Below, one piece after another: positions 23,715 through 34,896 of a stretch of 64,000 bases of DNA (position 1 is the first letter of the stretch; each line of letters opens with the position of its first letter). Made by a program: the position numbers and the translations under genes. The stretch is from Mauremys mutica (Eukaryota; Chordata; Testudines; Geoemydidae). The DNA is taken from NCBI RefSeq assembly GCF_020497125.1, contig NC_059084.1:6537501-6601500 (forward strand), in the 5' to 3' direction. The notes under the pieces were generated by a model that made no database searches, was not told the DNA's origin, and was given only the letters and a program-made list of their open reading frames with translations.

Positions 23715-23825
23715 CCTCATGGTTAGAGCCAGTGAATGATGCCCTGAACAACTGGATTCTACCCCTGCCTCTGCCACAGAGTTCCTATGTGATGCTGGGC
23801 AAGACATTTAAACCAGACTCTTCAC
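23715..23825 (+). mobile_element. MIR-like SINE fragment
   Basis: 'GGTTAGAGCCAGTGAATGAT', 'CTGGATTCTACCCCTGCCTC' and 'TGCTGGGCAAGACATTTAAA' follow the MIR order with an A-box-like start and a B-box-like centre. Confidence 0.6.
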
Positions 23826-23837
23826 AAATGGTCACTA

Positions 23838-24018
23838 ATTTGTGTTCCTCATTTTCTGGGTGCCCAACTTGAGAGACCACGGGTCTGATTTACAGAAGTG
23901 CTGAGCACTCACAGCTGCAAATGTGTACAAGGGGACCTGGGCTTTGAACATATAAAGTGCTATGCAATGCTAAGCACACTAACAAAACACACGATCATCA
24001 TCTCAAATCGGGCACCCA
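23838..24018. repeat. foldback repeat, 'GGGTGCCCAACTTGAGA' family
   Basis: Begins TTTTCTGGGTGCCCAACTTG and ends CGGGCACCCAAAATTAG, giving inverted ends, with a TGATTTACAGAAGTGCTGAG block inside. A second copy is at 28950-29048. Confidence 0.55.
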
Positions 24019-24479
24019 AAATTAGTTTTTGACTTTATTCTCTGTGCCTCATCTCACCATGTCATAACCTCAGAAGTGGCAATTCCCTGTTGCCATTATA
24101 TTGTTCCCGTAAGCATCACCTCCAATGTCATCTACATGACTGCATAGCTCTCCTCCCTCCTCCCACACTGCGTTGCATGAGCTGCCATCTGGCGCATGGT
24201 CTCAGAAGACTTCTACCTGTAGGAAAAAGATACAGTGCCATAGGAAGGGACTAATGAGAAGAACACAATTGATTCCACTTCTATCGGCTGCTATGAAATG
24301 TGCCAGGATATTTTTCCCCTCCCCCTTCATAATCTCACTTTCAAAGCTTCAATTTGTCCTTGTCTCCTCTCAGATTAGAAGGCTGGCATTAGGGATGGCT
24401 TAGTCCCTAAGCAGTAGGGCCAGGCCAGGTCATTAAGCTGCCTCGCAATGCTCTGAGCTGAGAGCTGCCACCTTTCCAG

Positions 24480-24900
24480 GTGATGGAATGCTAGATGTGT
24501 TCATTGCACATCCCATTGCCCTTTGTTTTCTCTTTGTCTGCATTTCTGTACCGCTTTACATCCTGCTGCAACTGAGTGTTCTGCCTGTCTCATGTGACTG
24601 GGGAGTGACTTTAATGCAGGCACACACAGCAGTCATTAAGTGTTCAGAAACTTCCCACGGCCTGCCATGAACAGTTGTTAGCCGCGCTAATTAATCTGCA
24701 GAGGTATTAATTGAGAGAGGAAATGCTTACTAGAAAAGCACGCCTGTCTCTTACTCTTTTCGGGAGCAGTGTCGTGAGGATCCTTAAACAGGCCTGGTGA
24801 ATAGCCACTAGGAACACGCAGATGGATAGCTGAGTTTAACAGCTCCTCTGAAAAGTTATTAAATAGCCCAAGCATTTATGTAAACCATTACCCAGCGACA
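24480..24900. other. repeat-free AT-rich stretch, candidate conserved element
   Basis: No repeat family recognised. Contains GCGCTAATTAATCTGCAG near 24684-24701, with a TAATTAAT homeodomain-type core. Conservation cannot be tested here. Confidence 0.25.
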
Positions 24901-25579
24901 AAGTGTGTTGGAGAGATATCTGCCCGAGGAAGGACTGCAGGATCAGGCTCAAGGGAAATATGACAGGTGTGTCACTGCTTCTATGATGGATTGATTGGGT
25001 TTTTTTTAAATTTCTAAGTGAAATTTGGTGCTGATAAAATGTATCAGAATGGCAGCCTTGGATATGAGAGTCTACCTATCCATGCACAGGGACAGCATGG
25101 CAAATAGTATTGAGATCTTCCCCACACCACCCAGCCCTGACTTGGAAGGGCCATTCCTAGAAGGCAGAGGATAGTTCACCCTCCTCGACCATTCAGTTGC
25201 TACTGCCAATAAGTGTGCCCTCTTGGTTATGTGCCAGCACCTATCCACTAGCAAGTGGACTAAGACCTTTCAATGTATATCATAATTGCATAAAAAACCC
25301 CAACCGACCTTAAAAGAATATTGGGGTTAAAAACAAAGCACTCAAAAGGTAGGAAAGGTAAAATTACAGTTGCCTATGCTACCTTAATTCAGCCCCCTTG
25401 TTTGTAAGCATTATGATAGTCTTTAAGTACGGCCACATCCTATTTCTTCCACAAAACCTCTGTCCCATTCAGTGCACAGGATGCACAGTGCTCTTGGGAT
25501 AAATCAGGGCTGGGTAGTAAATGAGCACCCCTGCACACATGCCTCACCCCTCTGCATTTCATTCAGGCTGCTTCCACCT

Positions 25580-26240
25580 CCTCCACCACACTGCTTGGGA
25601 CACCAGCATGAAGAGCACAGAAAAGGGTCTCCTCATCCAGACACAGCAGCCCCCAGCAGCGGAGAGGAGTAATTGCCAGGAAAGTCCTGCTCAGCCCTTG
25701 CGGCTCCAGGATGGAACATGCTCGTTCACTGTGCAAGGATGGTGTGTGCACAGTCCAGCTGGCATATAGGCTCTGTGAGAGGATGGAATATGCTCAGTGT
25801 AGACAGAATTTTCAGAGAGTTTAACTGCTGAACTCTAACAAGCCTGTACTGAGCATGTGCAAACTGAATTTTTTTTCCCCCAAAGCTGTATAACTTGGGC
25901 AAATTTGGGCAAATTTTCACAGGAACAGCAAAAGACATATCCCTGACACCATGGCAACCTTCCTGACAGATTTCAGGTCCCTGCTCCAAAGTATGGAGGC
26001 ACTTGAGCTTCTCAATGAAATGTCTGTACTAATGTTTTCAACAAGGACAATGCCTCATTCTTGGATATGGCTAAGTCATTTTAGCTGAAACTTCCCCCAA
26101 AAAAGATTCAGCACGAGGCAGACACCCCAGCCTGGATAATTCAGTGTAAGGCAGACTTCTGGCAAGTTGAACGTGATCAGTTTAAATTTAGCAAAGTTGT
26201 AAGCAACTAAAAACGGAGTCTGATAATGGAAAGTGTTGGC
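25580..26240 (-). repeat. unnamed ~600-bp interspersed repeat, minus copy
   Basis: The minus strand is colinear with 22511-23130 through shared blocks such as ATATGTCTTTTGC and CAGTTTGCACATGCTCAGTA. The two copies point toward each other and are 2.4 kb apart. Frames in it (up to 94 codons) are not conserved between copies. Confidence 0.6.
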
Positions 26241-26491
26241 AACCTTAACTGAAAGCACCACTACCTTCAGCTTCTGTAACAGATCACTGAAAATGATCCC
26301 ATGCTTGCAAGTCTCGAGAGATGTTGGCTTTGCATGCACTTTGGAACATTCACTGGCCAATACAAGTCCCGTTTTTATCCATTATTTTATAAATAATTTT
26401 AAGAGGACAACAAATAAAAACCAAGGAATTCAAGGTGGAAGTTGAAACTATTTATCCTCTTAACCCCTTCTTGTTGTGAGTGGAAATCAAG

Positions 26492-26493
<2 letters not shown>

Positions 26494-26548
<55 letters not shown>
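26494..26548. repeat. (AT)n microsatellite, 55 bp
   Basis: Uninterrupted alternating AT. Self-complementary, so able to extrude as a cruciform. Confidence 0.97.
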
Positions 26549-26553
<5 letters not shown>

Positions 26554-27203
26554 CTCCCAGTTGGCTATTTAGATATCTGAGCATCCTTAGCTTTGAATAT
26601 CTAGGTCAGTTGTAAATATTTTATTCTGCAGTTTTCTTTAAAATGCATGCTTTGTCCCTAGTAAACAGAGTGATTCATTCTAGTGTTCTAGGTAAATATA
26701 TTTAAGCCCCTTTGAATAAAGGCTTATGTACACAGTATTGTAAATATGTGTTTTCAATGTATTTTTAAAAGCATGTCCACCTGACAAATCCAAATGGCAG
26801 CATCACATCAATTTCTTCAGCATTCTGCTGTGGCTTGACCATGTCTCTTCTTTAGTCATTGTCCTGCACTATTGAACTCAGTGGAATTTTTAACAAAGAT
26901 AAATGCCCTAATTCTGTAAAGCACTTAAGCGCGTGCTTAAAATGGTTTGTTTAATCAAGGTCTTAAATGGGTGCAGGCTTAGACTCTTAATTAGTATTTC
27001 CACATGTTATCAGCTACAGACACCATTCCCCTAAATCAAGCTTCTCTAGCTATTTTCCCTCTCCTGAAGGACACCTTGCAAATTCAATGTCCTACATGCC
27101 TGCTCAGTTATATCCGTGGCATACTGGAATCGCTCTTTCCCCTAAGGCACTACAGGGTGATCCTGACAGGCATTCAAGTCTATATTTTAAAGATGAACCT
27201 ACT

Positions 27204-27269
27204 GGGTGAATTCCTGGCCCCATCAGCGGGAGTTTTGTCACTGACTTCAGGGAAGCCAGGATTTCACCC
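27204..27269. repeat. 66-bp foldback, 'GGGTGAAATCCTGGC' family
   Basis: Ends GGGTGAATTCCTGGC and the complement of GGGTGAAATCCTGGC. Related short foldbacks lie at 44369-44434 and 62402-62473. Confidence 0.65.
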
Positions 27270-27441
27270 ATGAGGTATGCAGCTCATATGACAAAAAAAA
27301 TACACCAATCAACCTTCTGCAAAAAAAATTTCCACTGCACAGGCAAAGTAGATTTATTGTTATCATTGTATTTATCATTTACATCAGTATTAATTATTGA
27401 AACGCTATCAAGACAAAACATACACACCACGGAGAAAGTGA

Positions 27442-27582
27442 AGGCTTTTTAGCTGGTTCGGGCTTGATTCTCATTTCCATGAAGTCCCCTTTACACCACT
27501 CTGGCAGTAGAAAGGACTGTACAGTGGGTGTTAAGGAGTCTTAGTGTAAATGAGAATCAAGCCTGAAATGGCTAAAAAGCCT
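27442..27582. repeat. 141-bp loopless foldback, 'GGCTTGATTCTCATTT' family
   Basis: The outer 35 bp of each arm match in inverted orientation with four differences. The inner arms are also complementary but more diverged (CCCCTTTACACCACTCTG side). No coding capacity. Confidence 0.75.
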
Positions 27583-28120
27583 CTGTTTGTGATTGTTACT
27601 GATTTACAGATTAAGATGATTTTTCAGTCCCCAATATGATCCTCTATGTGAAAAATAATAAGTGCAGGAACAAATCTCCTGCCCTTATTTGTGCATCTCA
27701 ATTTCCCCTTGACTTCCCTGGCAGTTGCATGGATGTAGTGAAAGGCAGATTTTGGCCTGGCACTTATGCTCCCTAACTTCAAAACACTTACACCGGTTTT
27801 ATTTTTAATTTTGTAAAATAAAATTAATACTCCTGAGTGGAGACATCTGAGGCCAAGTTTCAGCTTGGAGCCCTTATTATGTCTGAGTTATAATTCCCAG
27901 TGCATAAGAAGGATTATACTGGGAAACTGACATCACTTTAAATATAGAAGCTTGAAAATGCCACTGTGATAAATCTTTGCAGCCTTTATTTTTAATTCTA
28001 GAAAAAGGTTGATTTAAAATATACTCTCTCCCAGTTACCATCCCTCTCTCAGACCAAGACTACAGATTTCTGCCAGTATAGGTGTGATCCTGGACCTACA
28101 AAGCTGTGACAGTAAAAGCA

Positions 28121-28238
28121 CCTAGTGTAGACGCAGTTATACCGGCAAAACTGCACTTTTGCCAGTATAGTTTGCTTTGCTTGGAGGGGCTGGAATAAGC
28201 AAGCACAGTTTGGTCAGTATAACTGCATCCATACTAGG
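28121..28238. repeat. 118-bp foldback, 'CTAGTGTAGACGCAGTTATA' family
   Basis: The left arm CCTAGTGTAGACGCAGTTATA is mirrored by TATAACTGCATCCATACTAGG on the right. It resembles the 'gtctacact...' foldback DNA transposons of turtles. Confidence 0.6.
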
Positions 28239-28949
28239 AGCGTTATAGCCCAGAACCACTGGAGGCACAAGAAGCTTCAAGGCTGCCCCTGGTAACATAC
28301 CTACCATTAAAAATATGTAAGAGACAAACATATGTAGCAGTGCTGCCAATCCCACCTTTCTTAGCCAGCATTAATGGTATGGTTTCAAGTTAAAGATAAT
28401 TTGCAGCACTGTGGGTGAACATATGCAAATCAGCATATAAATCAGGCTGATGAAGCTGTTGCAGCCACCGCAAACCAAAAATAAGTGTCTCTTTTCCCTT
28501 TAGGCTAACACTGAAGTAACAGCTGCACTATCCTGATGAGACCCAAGAAGGCTATTAGTGCGCATCACAGTGGTTTCAAGCATAGTGGACTGAATGCAAA
28601 ACCCCTCTTGCTAATGTTTTTTTGTTAGTTTGATCAGCATTGTGCTGTTGCATATGTTTACCCGCGATGTTCCACACTGGGTTGGTTATTTAGAGAGGGG
28701 GGGAATTACTTTTCATGTTGGAACTGCTAGACTAAAAATAAATGCTCTGGAGTGGCTTTAAATAGATTCAAAGCATCACAAGCAATTCTGTGACAGTGAA
28801 ATCTTTGGTACAGTCAAATTGAGCTCTTAAAAGTCTGGTAAGACAAAAAGAATGAAAGTGAAGAGACAATGATTTAGAAAGAGAAAATGTTGCTTTGCAC
28901 AACTGAACTGCGTAGCAAAGGTGGTTAAAAGTGACCAGTGATTTGGAGT

Positions 28950-29048
28950 GCCTCGATTCTTGGGTGCTCAACTTGAGACGCCTTAGCGGGGACTGGTTTT
29001 CAGAAAGTGCTGAGCACCCCCCCGGTTGGAAATCAGACCCCTTTAAAG
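28950..29048. repeat. foldback repeat, 'GGGTGCTCAACTTGAGA' family
   Basis: Contains TTGGGTGCTCAACTTGAGAC, GGTTTTCAGAAAGTGCTGAG and an inverted-type end GAAATCAGACCCCTTTAAAG. Same family as 23838-24018. Confidence 0.55.
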
Positions 29049-29228
29049 TGTTCAAAGCTGGACATCCAAACTCACTATACAGTGTAACAATCTTGGCTCA
29101 GATTAATACATTTTTAAAATTGCCTCTTGCGCTTTTCAGAATCTGTATCAAAATCCCTCTGGCACGAGTGCAAACTCAGTTTGCCCAGCAGGTAACTGAT
29201 ACTGGGCTGAGCTCCATGAAGGTCACAG

Positions 29229-30349
29229 AAGAGAGTGTGACATACCAAGGTGCAGTCTAGACCATGAGGGGCTGGGTCAACCCTTCGCTGCAACCTTAAA
29301 ATACCTTGCTGGTAGTGGCTCCCACCTGGGCCTCTCACAAACAGCCTTCCAGAATGCAGGTCACACCCTGAAGTGTCTGTGTGTAACTTCAACCTGCCAG
29401 CCGCACTTGGGTTACACTCTGGCTTTTACCAGCCTTGGTTACTTCTGCAGAGTGAGCCCAACACACTCTTAGTCCTGGATTTCCCCACCAGAAATGTATG
29501 TCTTATACTGCCCAGCCCTCTCCCGGATAGTCCAAATATATGAAGTCCATTATTTCTTTAAGGGAATAATATACTCTATTTTACCACCTTAAATGGAGTT
29601 CCCCAGACACTGTAACTTAAACACACTGGATTAGATTAAAAAAAAAGTTTATTAGCTACAGATTTTAAGTGAGTTACAAGCAATGAGGCATAAGAGTGGG
29701 AAATGGTTAAAATAAGGATAAAACACTTTCTAGTGTCTAGCTTAACAAGCTATATTAGATTCAAAGCAAAGTTTCTCACCACATGCTTCCAAGAGCATTC
29801 CTGAGGTCAGGAACCCTCATAGCTGCTGCTTTTGTCTTCCCCGGTGCAAAGAGTAAGATGGGCAGGGAGAGAGGAGGGGTGCCTTGGGGTGTTGGCCCTA
29901 TCTTTTTATAGTATCAATCCCTCTTTGAAAAGCATTTCCAGCTGAGAACCAAGAGACAGGGGGTCTGGTGGAGGAAGGAGACCTCATACTGTTCCTTTGC
30001 TAAGATGCAGATCTCTTTGTCCCTGCCATGCTGTCCTTTCATGCCAAAGAATGGCCACTTGATAGGTGATGGCTCATCAGCTTTGCTGACACCTGGCTGG
30101 GGCATCGGCTTTTGTCTTTGAGAAACTGGTTTGGCCCCTCCTCAGACTTATCTGGGAAACACACTTCATTCATGATTTCAGCTTATGTTCATAACTTTAC
30201 ACATAATGTTGCTACATACATTTTACCATGACATTACTGATCAGCAAGTTATGAGTTTTCAAATGATACCTCACAAGGCATGCCTTGTACAGAGATTATT
30301 ACAGTAGCGTACAGGATGTGAATACAGGGGTACATTCCACCAAAGAGAG
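29229..30349 (-). mobile_element. solo LTR with target duplication, minus strand
   Basis: The 1107-bp segment 29236-30342 begins TG and ends CA and is flanked by the direct repeat AAGAGAG (29229-29235, 30343-30349). On the minus strand a TATAAAAA box (29903-29910) is followed about 255 bp downstream by an AATAAAC polyadenylation signal (29647-29653), the order expected of an LTR's U3-R-U5. No internal region, primer site or coding remnant adjoins it. It is a long terminal repeat left by recombination; whether from an endogenous retrovirus or another LTR element is not decided. A 7-bp duplication would be unusually long, so one base is probably a chance match. Confidence 0.75.
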
Positions 30350-31099
30350 TTCCTTCTTTGATCTGACTAGACACAGGATCCCCATTTTGACACTTGCAGT
30401 CAAAGGCATTATCTCCTGTAAGTGTATTTCTTACCTTGGCTATGTTACATGAACTTGGTTGGATTATTGGCTCCTACAAAATCTGAAAACAGAGTATGAA
30501 TTACAGAACATTGAAACACTAGAATCTTAATCACCGGTTCTTCTCCACAGTGACACACAGCAAAACTGTCCCATACAGAAGTCAGTACCCGCAATCTAAT
30601 CTGGTCTGGAGGGAGCACCTCCAAATATGCGAATGCAATTCAGTCATCATCACCCTTTCAGATCCTGAACTCTGTCATGAGATGAGAACCTGCCCACTAA
30701 GAACTGGGGGGAGCCCTCCAAATCATTTCATAGGAAGCAATTCAACTGCAGGGACTCAGCTATGCCTTTAAATTGCTAACAGTGAGAAATGAATCCAGAT
30801 GGGTGACATAGAACAAAATAGCTTCATAGCCCACGGCCAGTCCCATTAAATGACCCAGGTTACTTGACAGCATTATCTTTGCAAAGTAACTTCTCTTACC
30901 ACGTGATTATTAAACTCTAGGTTTCCTTTTTTATTTTTATTTTTTTTAGAAAAAAAATCTTGACCCTTGAAAGAAATAGGGGAATTAAAAAAATTGTAGC
31001 TGCATAATTTTTCCTGGTTAAAGTTGGTTGTGGGGTGCTTTTCCCAGTTAATTATTATTTATTATTATAGATCGCTGAGTGAAAAACACTTACAAAATT

Positions 31100-31180
31100 C
31101 CATTTTACTTTTATACAGCATCCTTCATACAACGTGTCACAAAACACTATATGGGAAGAGAACTGGGTACACACTATGGT
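31100..31180 (-). mobile_element. ancient retroposon tail fragment
   Basis: TTTATACAGCATCCTTCATA followed by CACAAAACACTATAT resembles the complement of old LINE/SINE termini (GCTTTRTGA...GGCGCTATATAA). Low certainty. Confidence 0.3.
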
Positions 31181-31649
31181 CACGGGGGTCTCTCATGGGC
31201 AGAAAGTAAAAATGTGTCCTGACATGGTGCAAAAAGAAAGCTCAAATGCAATAGCTGTAACAATTCAAATGTTAGAAGCAGCGGAGATGAATTCTTTGAG
31301 GCTAGTTCCAGCGAGGAGAATGGGAGGCTGCAGTAAGAGGAGGAGGGAAAGGTGACTTTAGTGACTATTGTAGGCAAAAGCATAGAGGAAAGTTTTAAGT
31401 GCGGCTTGATCTGAGGAAGTGACTCAGTTATAAAGCCAATGTGCCTCAAAAGGGATGATCTTGTCATTTCAGTCCAAATTTAAGCTTCATTTGAAAAAGG
31501 TTTCCATAAGTGAATATTATTATTTGTAACTATTATCACTGTAGGGTCTGAGTTTTCAGCCCAGCCCCAAGTACCAAAAAGTGAAACTGACCATGAGCAG
31601 GAAGTGAAACTGACTATAAATGGCCTACTTGCGGAGTTGCCTCCCCCCT

Positions 31650-32040
31650 CCTACCATGCTGTCACCTGTGTGGAGGCACTCAAGCTGGAACCACCTCCTT
31701 ATAAAAGAGAGGGGGTAGCTGGCAGGATGTGCTTTGTGACGGCCCCGCGATGCTGGAACTCATTCCCACCTTGGTGCACAATAGCCTGAAGTTGGTGACC
31801 TACCCAGCACACTACCAAAGATATCTGTTCGACTGGGGTTTTGGAGAGGGCTGAGGCTGTGTTTCCCAGAACGATGGAGGGATCGAAAGAGGTTTTCTGT
31901 AGGTGTCTGATGGGCTAAGTTCTTGTTGAAATGGTTATTTTAATTCTGCTGGGGGGGTTATTGCATTATTAATAACCCGTTAGGGCACCAAGAGCCTTGG
32001 ATAGGTGTCTTCTTTCATTTAAATCTCAAATAAATACAAA
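31650..32040 (+). mobile_element. LINE 3' end, probably L2-like
   Basis: A short reading frame ends in VTAPRCWNSFPP, resembling the APRLWNSLP motif near the C-terminus of L2/CR1-type ORF2, followed by further decayed frame and a 3' end 'GGCACCAAGAGCCTTGGATA' with a TCAAATAAATACA tail. Strongly decayed. Frameshifted after WNSFPP. Confidence 0.45.
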
Positions 32041-32432
32041 CAGGAAGTGAAATGGGCTGTAAACAAAATGGTTTAGTTTCACTTTCCAAGTTGAAGTAAA
32101 AAAGGTAACCAAAAGGACCAATGGTTAAGACACAATTAGAAGTTTAAAATTCTTTCCATTTTAATGCTCGAAGATTAATATGTAGGGAGCTTTTTTAATG
32201 TACAATTTTGATTTTAATGGTACTTGTGCTTAGTAGCTATTTCTTCGCAAGTGTTCATTTTAAGTTATTTTAGGATAAGGAGAAAGTCTCCATTAGTGAC
32301 GTTCAAGAGTGTACTCACTACAAATTTTAAGCATACGGTTGTTTAAAACAGGTCCTGTAGAAGCTAATATATCTGGTAAAATCAAGAAAGTTTAAATGGA
32401 GGGGAAGTAAAGAGAAAGATCTGCAGGTATTA

Positions 32433-32527
32433 GCTCTTTGGGGCAGGAACTGTCTTTTCTGTGTTTCTACCGTACCTAGCGCAGTGGGATCCTTGTCTAC
32501 GAGTGGGGCACATACAAATAATAGAAA
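32433..32527 (+). mobile_element. ancient retroposon tail (L2/MIR-like)
   Basis: 'GCTCTTTGGGGCAGGAACTG', 'TACCGTACCTAGCGCAGTGG' and a final ACAAATAATAG match the order of the copy at 7945-8065. Confidence 0.65.
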
Positions 32528-32554
32528 ACGTGCCTATCAGTTCAGAATCACTTA

Positions 32555-32690
32555 GGACCAGATTCTGCTACCCGACCCTGGCGCATATTGAGCAGTATCT
32601 TATTTGGCAAGGAGTCCTATTTATTCCAATGGGACTCTCTTGTGCAATAAGATGCTACTCAGTGTGAATAACAGTGGCAGAACTGGGCCC
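32555..32690. repeat. 136-bp foldback, 'GGCCCAGTTCTGC' family
   Basis: Left end GGACCAGATTCTGCTACC mirrors right end GGGCCCAGTTCTGCCACT (complement). The centre carries ATTCCAATGGGACTC, a motif shared by related foldbacks. Confidence 0.6.
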
Positions 32691-33202
32691 TTAAATGCCT
32701 CATTTCCTGTACAGTGTGACTGCATTTGTTTTCAAATTATAGGGGCATAGGTCCAACTTGATCTTGATTCCTGCTTACCAATCATGTTTACAGAAGGTCT
32801 GGAAATGATTCCATAACAAGGGCCGTTCTCTTCCCACTTTCATTGTCTCGGTATTCTAATTCTCTGAGGTATTGTTTAATCTGCCATTTAGCTCAAAATA
32901 CTCTCAGCACATGTGGGGTTTTTTTTAAAGACAACTTTGCCTCTTTAAGGACTGAATTGCACCAGAGATGAATCTTACACCATACCCCCCATATTCTCTT
33001 CCACTGCCCCATTCCTCTCCTTGGTGTCTTCTTCACTGTGTTTAGTCTATAGTTAGATCACAAAATCTTCAGGATAGGAGCGCTGATCTCTTGTGGTTCT
33101 TTAAGGCACCCATACACTTCAGGGTGCTTGATAATAATTGAAGTCAATGGAAATTTGCCATTGATTTAAAAGGAATCCTTAAATTTGTCAATGCTAAGTA
33201 GG

Positions 33203-33273
33203 AGCCTGATCCTGCTTTCTCTACAGTCAGCATAGAAATGGTCAGTGGCTTCAAAGGGTGCCGGATCAGGCCC
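33203..33273. repeat. 71-bp foldback, 'GCCTGATCC' family
   Basis: AGCCTGATCCTGC on the left, GCCGGATCAGGCCC on the right. Short member of the dispersed foldback set. Confidence 0.55.
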
Positions 33274-33504
33274 ATTGACATCAATACAGAGCTGTCTGCA
33301 GGGCAGTAATTCCATTTTGCATCAAACTTCAAGGTTTCCAAATTTGTATTTGTCCCATACTGGAATGAAAACAAGATCTTTTGAATGTTTTTGCAAAAAC
33401 TGAGTTATATTAAAATGTCCATTTTTGATCAAAACCAAAGTTCTTTGATTTGTGAAGGTTTTGTTGGTCCAGGGCTCTCTGGTCACCTCAAAGGGAAAAA
33501 AGAG

Positions 33505-33675
33505 GCTTGATAGCTGAGTAGTGTCTAGATAGTTCCGGCCTGGGATGTCAGACACTCAGGTTCAAGTCACTGCCTGATTCAGAGCAAAGGTTTTTCTCTC
33601 AGATCCCTCTGAATTAGGCAGAGCTGGGATTTGCAACTGAGTCTCCCAGGCCAGCGCCTTAACCACCGGGCTCCA
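33505..33675. repeat. inverted pair of tRNA-like sequences
   Basis: Plus strand: an A-box-like TAGCTGAGTAG at 33511-33521 and a B-box-like GGTTCAAGTC at 33559-33568. Minus strand, from the other side: A-box-like TGGTTAAGGCGCTGG (about 33655-33670) and B-box-like GTTGCAAATCCC (33626-33637). The two halves are similar and face each other, so the unit is a tRNA-derived palindrome rather than an ordinary SINE. No intact tRNA fold is claimed. Confidence 0.55.
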
Positions 33676-34099
33676 GAGTGCTAGAGTTTCTCCTTGAAAG
33701 TGAGAAGAGCAAAAATGTTCTGACCAGCTCAACTTCAATGAAAGTTGATGGTGTGGAGTCTAGAGAAATTAGGCCCTACAGACCCCTCACACCAGATAGG
33801 GAGCTCACCTCAGGCCATGTGGAAGTTCATATCCTGATATTTGGGGACCTTCTTGTCTCAGCTCCTTCCCTACTGCTCACCGTATTGCTGAATATTTAAG
33901 CAGAAATAAAAAAAAAATTAAAAATTAATCCGTGTCATGTTTTGATTAGGGATTAGAAACGTTAACTGGCCAATGCCGTTTTCTGCAGGGGTATGCAGCC
34001 CCTATATCTTTAATTAGAGTAGCCTGTGGTACTTGCCATAACGCTGATAAGTAATAAATAGCAGCCTTTGTCACATGCAAGTTCAGCATTGTGAAATGG

Positions 34100-34380
34100 C
34101 ACACGGATGGCTTTAAAAAGCCTTTGTAGATTTACTGTAGTGCTGGGTTTAATCAAACACAGAGGAAAGAAAAGAAGCTATTTAGTCTGTGCCAGTTCCC
34201 GGCATTAAGTATGCAAATTTCTCGGTGTCTTCAGCTCCCAAGAACAGCAGGCGCTGAATGCAGCAGCAGCAGCAAGCGGCACGACATCATTCATTTCAAT
34301 CATTAAAACAAAAGCGGGATAAATCGCTACCTAATTTGTAAAATATGCTTATCATATAGGCTCTTTGGTCTTTAAGAAAA
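34100..34380. other. repeat-free stretch, candidate regulatory DNA
   Basis: Unique by eye, with a perfect octamer ATGCAAAT at 34211-34218, a CAG-type trinucleotide run (CAGCAGCAGCAGCA) at about 34261 and AT-rich homeodomain-like cores. Function is only inferred. Confidence 0.25.
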
Positions 34381-34848
34381 GCACCCGCTGAATGAGAATC
34401 AGTGAATTATTTTGAAAAAAAAAAATGCTTGACTCAGTTCTGGGTTTTGTTTTCTTTCCCTCTCCCAATGATTGTTCTTTTCTTTTCTTTTCCTCCTTCT
34501 ACCCTTTTCCTCCGTGCAGGAGGAAGAGCGCCTGCGTTTCCAATGAAGTCTGCTCTAACATTCCATCAGGCTGCCTGCTCCCAACCTATTGCAAAGCAGC
34601 AGTGTCTCTTCCTCATCATCCAGCGCAGCATTCCAAACTCTTAAATAAATAAAAAACCACCAAACAGAAGCGGCTAAGATTTGTTGTCTGTTTACATGCA
34701 TGCTGTGTCTCTCAGGTCCTTTGGAATACTGGGCCTCTTAAAGACAGTAGAGTCCAAAAGTAGCTATATCATCTGGGCTTCTGTGTTTGCCATCTAATGG
34801 GCCCTGCTACCATCTTTGTATGGTGAATAGCAGTCTAGATCCACACTG

Positions 34849-34896
34849 CATGACCAAAAAATCTATAAAGACCATGACCAAAAAATCTATAAAGAC
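34849..34896 (+). repeat. perfect 24-bp tandem duplication
   Basis: CATGACCAAAAAATCTATAA plus AGAC occurs twice, head to tail, without a difference (34849-34872, 34873-34896). Confidence 0.95.

Noticed and set aside
23532..23807. 91-codon minus-strand frame
   Set aside because: A product of the G/A-rich minisatellite tract read on its pyrimidine strand.
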